Of a stretch of DNA of 45,551 nt, positions 41,568 through 45,551 are shown piece after piece. The DNA is from Croceivirga sp. Lineage in GTDB: Bacteria; Bacteroidota; Bacteroidia; Flavobacteriales; Flavobacteriaceae. Location of the stretch: assembly GCA_028284285.1 (NCBI GenBank), contig JANQSA010000028.1, positions 1 through 45,551 of the forward strand. The letters are read 5' to 3'. Made by a program: the position numbers and the translations under genes. Numbering within the stretch: the first letter of the stretch is position 1; every line of letters starts with the position of its first letter. The notes beneath the pieces were generated by a model. The model had not been told where the DNA came from. It worked only from the letters and a program-made list of their open reading frames with translations, and did no database searches.

Positions 41568-44057
41568 CTAAAACTCACGCTTTCCAAACTCGCTATCGAT
41601 AAACCTGGAGGTATCCTTGTTCTTGTTGAAGGTGTAGGAAAGGTTGAGAATTACCATATCCACCTCGTAGATATAATTGGTGGTGGTGAAGAACTCACCT
41701 TCCCTGAAGGTGGTGATCCGCTGTTCATTGGTGTTCAACAGGCCCATATCAATATTCTGCCATTGCAGTGTGGCCGTGAGGCGATCATTGAAAAAGGTCT
41801 TTCGTAACGTCAAATTAGGGGAATAGAACCGCGAGTCCTCTCCCTGGGCCGTATTACGGTCGGATAGGTAATTTAAGGTGAACTGCGCGGAAGCCGTATC
41901 TGAAAAGTCATAGGTGCTGTTGGCATTGATGGAATATACAAAAGCCTCCGTTCCTACCTCCCTGTTATCAAAAGTTCCGTCGATACGGTACCGATAGAGA
42001 TTGGCACCGATAAAATTCTTCCATTTTTTTACGGGCTTAAGCTCTACACCCACTTCAATCCCAAGAGATGTTGCCCTGCCTACATTACTGTAAATACGGT
42101 TCAGGATGGTATCGTTGAACACTGTATTGACCCGGTTGACCACATTTTCAACTTCGCGGTAATAGGCGGTAGCAAACACAGAATTACCGTCCCGAAAGCG
42201 CTTGGTCAAACCAAGCTCGAACAGGTCAATGAATTCCGGCCGTAAAGTAGGGTCCCCCTGTTCCAGCGTCTCCGAGTGCTCCCTTTCGGGGAAGGGGTTC
42301 ATTTTGAACGTCGTGGTACGTTCCACCCTTTTGCTGTAAGCCGCCTTGAGTCTTGTGTTGTTTTCAGAGGTATACTGTAAGGATACCGATGGGAACAGTT
42401 TTACGTAATCGTAGACATAGGTCGTGTCAATGGTGTTGGTCTTGTCGCGCAATTCAAAATCCCTTTCCATGGCTTCCATCCTTGTACCGGCGGAATATTC
42501 CCATTTCCCCTTTGCCCCGCTGAGCTGAACATATCCTGAATGCAAGCTGCGCCTGAGGTCTACTTCGCTGGAAAACTCGGGTACCAATTCGAACACTCCG
42601 GTAGTATTGTTCCTGCGTTCGTACACAAAATCCCCGGTATGGTCCAGGAAACGGTATTGATAACCGGTTTCCAGTTGCCCTATGGAAAGCGGTTTCCAGG
42701 CGTAGTCAGCCTGAAAACGGATGCCGTTCAAGGGGTTGTCATTGGTATTGAACTCGTCCTGCAACACAATGTTGGTATCGGGGAAACCCAAATTGCGGTT
42801 GGTAGTGGGGCCACCAAGTAGGGTATATTCGTATAGCAAGGAAGTCGATAACATCGCCCGGTTTTTGAACGTGTGTGTATAATCGATACTCCCCAAAACG
42901 AAATCGCCCCGTCTGATCCGCAGGTTCTCATTGAAGTACTGCAAGGTATATACCCGCTCTTCCCCATCCAAAGGAACAATGGCATGGTTGTCAAAATAGA
43001 GGATATCTGCAGTCCGATCCTTACTACGTTTACCGGCATAGAAACCCAGCGAAAAAGTGTTGGTGGAATCAGGAGTGAAATCAACAGTGAAACGGCCGCT
43101 ATAGTTCAATTCGTCAAAGCTCCGTTCCCCGTCCGACGGGAATCGGGTCAAAGTATCCCCAATGATGGTAAATACGTCGCCAACACGTCTTCCCCCAAGG
43201 TCATTGCGTTGATAGTTCGCCCCCAGCGAAATGTTCCAGTCTCCCCTTCTGAAAGTATACGTACCATCAATACCATACCGCTGGTGTGGTTCCGCATTGC
43301 CGTATCGCTCAATGGAAGGAAAACCACCCCTTAGATTGATCTGTGCAAAGCTCCCGTCTACGGCTCCTTTCCTGGTTAATATGTTCAGGATGCCCGCTTT
43401 GCCCTCGGGATCGTATTTGGCCGAGGGTACTGTGATCAACTCTACGCGTTCAATGGCATTGGCCGGAAGCTGGTTAAGCAGGGTGGATGGACTTCCCTGT
43501 ATGGGTTTTCCGTTCAGCAGCAGCACAAAGCCTGTACTACCACGAACGCTGATTTCACCAAGGCCGTCCACCGAGATAGAGGGGATGTTCCGAATCACAT
43601 CCGTTGCACTGCCCCCCTGACTATTCTGGAACTGCTTTGCATCAAACACCTGCCGGTCTATCGTATGGATAACCGCTGCCCTTTCGGCTTCTACCACCAC
43701 TTCCTCCAATTGGTTTTCGCCTATGGAAAGGGCAAGAGTACCAAGGTCCACGGTCTCATTTCGACGGGTCAACCTTATATCGCGAACGGTTTGGGAAGTA
43801 TAGCCAATAAAGGAGGCCTCCAGGGAATAGGTGCCTTTTTTGAGCTCCTCGATTGAGAATCGCCCTTCAATATCCGTAATAACCCCGGTGACCAGTCTAC
43901 CATTTTCCTGATCGTAGAGGGCGGCCGTTGCGTACTCCAGGGGATAATCATTGGAGGCATCAACAATCCTTCCCTTAAGCTGCCCAAAAGAAAACGTAGA
44001 AAACAATACAAGGGCTATTGGAATGTGGATTCGGATTCCCATAGGGTATTGGCGCAT
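41568..44057 (-). CDS. TonB-dependent receptor-like outer-membrane beta-barrel protein
   Basis: 829 residues; ATG at 44057, or 44042 five codons on. Signal peptide (IPIALVLFSTFSFGQ), carboxypeptidase-regulatory domain (about 25-110, GRIVDASNDYPLEYATAALYD), plug (about 115-230, with NSQGGSATDVIRNIPSISVD and RVELITVPSAKYDPEGKAGI) and a barrel of the OMP_b-brl_3 type ending with KREF. This subfamily often has no TonB box and is tied to AraC or ECF control. The AraC gene upstream (stop 70 bases away) is its likely regulator. Substrate unknown. Confidence 0.88.
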   Translation of the reverse strand: MRQYPMGIRIHIPIALVLFSTFSFGQLKGRIVDASNDYPLEYATAALYDQENGRLVTGVITDIEGRFSIEELKKGTYSLEASFIGYTSQTVRDIRLTRRNETVDLGTLALSIGENQLEEVVVEAERAAVIHTIDRQVFDAKQFQNSQGGSATDVIRNIPSISVDGLGEISVRGSTGFVLLLNGKPIQGSPSTLLNQLPANAIERVELITVPSAKYDPEGKAGILNILTRKGAVDGSFAQINLRGGFPSIERYGNAEPHQRYGIDGTYTFRRGDWNISLGANYQRNDLGGRRVGDVFTIIGDTLTRFPSDGERSFDELNYSGRFTVDFTPDSTNTFSLGFYAGKRSKDRTADILYFDNHAIVPLDGEERVYTLQYFNENLRIRRGDFVLGSIDYTHTFKNRAMLSTSLLYEYTLLGGPTTNRNLGFPDTNIVLQDEFNTNDNPLNGIRFQADYAWKPLSIGQLETGYQYRFLDHTGDFVYERRNNTTGVFELVPEFSSEVDLRRSLHSGYVQLSGAKGKWEYSAGTRMEAMERDFELRDKTNTIDTTYVYDYVKLFPSVSLQYTSENNTRLKAAYSKRVERTTTFKMNPFPEREHSETLEQGDPTLRPEFIDLFELGLTKRFRDGNSVFATAYYREVENVVNRVNTVFNDTILNRIYSNVGRATSLGIEVGVELKPVKKWKNFIGANLYRYRIDGTFDNREVGTEAFVYSINANSTYDFSDTASAQFTLNYLSDRNTAQGEDSRFYSPNLTLRKTFFNDRLTATLQWQNIDMGLLNTNEQRITTFREGEFFTTTNYIYEVDMVILNLSYTFNKNKDTSRFIDSEFGKREF

Positions 44058-44127
44058 TGTTCGAACCTGAACATGAAATTACAGTCAAGGGAGGGACAAT
44101 CGTGGTCTATTTGAAAAATGTAAGGTA

Positions 44128-44940
44128 TTATTCCTGACGCCTGAATTGCAAAGGGGTCTGGCCTGTATGTCTTTTGAAGTATTTCACGAAATGGGAAACG
44201 TCCTTGAACTCGAACCGGTAGGCAATCTCCTTAACCGAGCTGTCTGTAAAGCGAAGTAAACGCTTCGATTCCTTAACGATCTCATGGGCAATGACCTCGG
44301 AAGCAGTTTTGGAATAGCGCGCCTTGCACTGGGCCGTAAGGTTTTGGGCAGTGGTACCGAGCTTTGCCGCATAATACGACACATCGTTTTTGAGTTTCCC
44401 TTCCATGATCGCATGGAATCGGGAAAGCCGGTCATCCACTGTTGCAAGGGTGCCCAGGTCCGAATGACCGATAATTTTTGCCAGCAGGGCCTTGAGCACC
44501 CCTTCCACAACATCGTATTGCCCTGGATTACCCCCTTTGTTCTCGGCACACAACACCTCAAAAAGCCTATCGATGGTCGGGTCGTGTAAGATCTTCAGGC
44601 TTTGACCGGTACTCAGCAGTTGCAGTTGTTGATTGATCCTTTTGTCCAACGTACCTTTGAGAAATTCTTCCTTTACGATAAGCACAAAACCTTCGGGTTC
44701 GCTATCGATCTCCCAATGGTGCACCTCGTCTTTTTTAACCAAAAAAACAATAGGGGGTTCTATCGGATGGCTATCAAGGTCCATATGATGCAACCCGGAC
44801 CCTTTGCTGAAATAGACCAGTTCAAGGTACTTGCTGTGCTTATGTGGTTTTGTGTACCGTTTGCTAATATCAAAGCGCGCTATCTTAATGCTGGAGGCCT
44901 GGTCGATTTTCGTATAGGTGGCAATGGTTGCTTTTTTCAT
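44128..44940 (-). CDS. AraC-family transcriptional regulator with cupin-like N-terminus
   Basis: 270 residues from the ATG at 44940. The N-terminal cupin-like barrel (about 20-120) includes HKHSKYLELVYFSKGSGLHHMD and LVKKDEVHHWEID. The C-terminal helix-turn-helix has LGTTAQNLTAQCK and SVKEIAYRFEFKDVSHFVKYFKR (cited in parts), ending HTGQTPLQFRR, the typical AraC close. It is upstream of, and on the same strand as, the OMP_b-brl_3 receptor and presumably controls it. Confidence 0.9.
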   Translation of the reverse strand: MKKATIATYTKIDQASSIKIARFDISKRYTKPHKHSKYLELVYFSKGSGLHHMDLDSHPIEPPIVFLVKKDEVHHWEIDSEPEGFVLIVKEEFLKGTLDKRINQQLQLLSTGQSLKILHDPTIDRLFEVLCAENKGGNPGQYDVVEGVLKALLAKIIGHSDLGTLATVDDRLSRFHAIMEGKLKNDVSYYAAKLGTTAQNLTAQCKARYSKTASEVIAHEIVKESKRLLRFTDSSVKEIAYRFEFKDVSHFVKYFKRHTGQTPLQFRRQE

Positions 44941-45075
44941 TTGGCAAATGTATCGGGGCAAAACTGCTGTTGATATTGTGCTGGCGGTCCCGATTTAAAA
45001 GTAATGAATGCCCGGGGAAGAAATACTACGCTGCGGATCCATTTTTGTGATCTTTTGAGGGTTGACAACTCCTAT

Positions 45076-45275
45076 AGTAAACAAGCGGGTCTCTTGCATG
45101 TAGCAAGCAGTTGCAATGATGACAATGCTACCGCCTCATTTATCACAGCGGAAAACACCTTCTCCGGCAAGATCTATGGCAACCGCCTTGTACCGGAAAA
45201 CCATGGGGATTAAATGCACTTCTTACCGAAGGCAAACCGAACATCAACCTGGACACCCTTTTTGAAGAAGAATAG
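45076..45275 (+). pseudogene. Decayed duplicate of the downstream lipoprotein gene
   Basis: The frame reads LLHVASSCNDDNATASFITA then ENTFSGKIYGNRLVPENHGD before a stop, against LLLVTSSCNDDDPTAPPITA and ENTFSCKINGELFVPEDHGG in the intact gene at 45399. The start codon is lost (SKQAG stands where MKLYPLILG should be). After the stop, in another frame, ALLTEGKPNINLDTLFEEE ends at 45275 and may be the original C-terminus. So the copy has lost its start and its middle. Confidence 0.7.
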
Positions 45276-45398
45276 AAAATGTTACCCTACGCTGTTCCCC
45301 GCTATAACCGTTAAAGCCTTAACCGCTTGGTAACATCGTATTGTGCTATTTTTCTTATCTTAGCGTAAGAAGTTGAACGCCCAAATCCTTATACTACT

Positions 45399-45551
45399 AT
45401 GAAATTGTATCCCCTGATACTCGGTCTGTTGCTCGTAACAAGTAGCTGTAACGACGACGACCCTACCGCCCCGCCCATCACCGCGGAGAACACCTTTTCC
45501 TGTAAGATCAACGGCGAACTCTTTGTCCCGGAAGACCATGGGGGGTTTCCA
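45399..45551 (+). CDS. Lipoprotein of unknown function, cut by the right edge
   Basis: 51 codons are visible. The signal peptide LYPLILGLLLVTSSC ends in a lipobox (Cys17), then CNDDD, typical of Bacteroidota surface lipoproteins. The first mature residues ENTFSCKINGELFVPEDHGG suggest a small beta-rich domain of the kind often annotated DUF6252-like in flavobacteria; that is from memory and weak. An upstream decayed copy (45076-45275) shows tandem duplication. TATCTTAG at 45356-45363 may be its -7 box. Confidence 0.7.
   Translation, partial: MKLYPLILGLLLVTSSCNDDDPTAPPITAENTFSCKINGELFVPEDHGGFP

Noticed and set aside
1-45551. CRISPR arrays, insertion sequences, tRNA or rRNA genes, integrase or attachment sites
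   Set aside because: No regularly spaced repeats, transposase or integrase motifs, or cloverleaf-like sequences were found on either strand by eye.

Overview
The window looks like chromosome from a Bacteroidota bacterium, most likely a marine Flavobacteriaceae. The reasons are: promoter boxes of the Bacteroidota type (TAnnTTTG about 7 bases before the start, a TTG-like box about 19 to 20 bases further up), TonB-dependent receptors with an N-terminal carboxypeptidase-regulatory domain, BlaI/M56 pairs, a NrtR-like sugar regulator, and the general protein flavour. I see no tRNA, rRNA, CRISPR array, insertion sequence or phage gene. Both ends cut a gene.

Layout. (1) 1-4.5 kb: a C45-type amidase cut by the left edge; a VIT/CCC1 metal transporter in an operon with an unknown protein and an AraC regulator; an HxlR regulator divergent from an extended SDR. 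(2) 4.6-10.9 kb: two paralogous alpha/beta hydrolases with a Cys at the nucleophile elbow flank a classical SDR. The second is a lipoprotein fused to two SnoaL/NTF2-like domains. A PQQ-propeller-like secreted protein follows. (3) 10.9-18.4 kb: an MFS exporter divergent from a Crp/Fnr regulator, then a tight minus-strand run (DUF2141 protein, SDR, a haloalkane-dehalogenase-like gene cut down to its N-terminus, an SRPBCC-like protein, a 32-residue small ORF, an ECF sigma factor). Upstream of it lie another Crp/Fnr regulator, a membrane-SRPBCC fusion and an AraC regulator. (4) 18.5-25.2 kb: a compact cello-oligosaccharide locus: Nudix-like regulator with a broken catalytic box, GPH-family symporter, GH94 cellobiose phosphorylase and GH9 lipoprotein cellulase. 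Cellulose fragments would be cut outside, imported as cellobiose and phosphorolysed. (5) 25.4-29.6 kb: BlaI, an M56 (BlaR1-like) membrane protease whose sensor domain is replaced by ankyrin repeats, and a class-C-like serine hydrolase, under two identical operators.

(6) 29.7-37.4 kb is the most unusual part: a TetR regulator with a clear operator, a Tat-exported reductive dehalogenase (RdhA) with both ferredoxin-type cluster motifs, a membrane protein that starts like the RdhB anchor but carries a large extra domain, a NosR/RdhC-like flavin and iron-sulfur membrane protein, and a translationally coupled 33-residue membrane peptide. A universal stress protein and a membrane-anchored GH3 glycosidase follow. 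This reads as a membrane-fed, periplasmic reductive dehalogenation system in a flavobacterium. (7) 37.5-45.5 kb: a minus-strand unit of a small membrane protein, a TonB receptor and a DJ-1/PfpI lipoprotein; a second TonB-type receptor with its AraC regulator; and a decayed duplicate of a lipoprotein gene just before the intact copy, which the right edge cuts.

Functions are read from recognised motifs and family memory, with no database search. Promoters and operators are pattern calls only.
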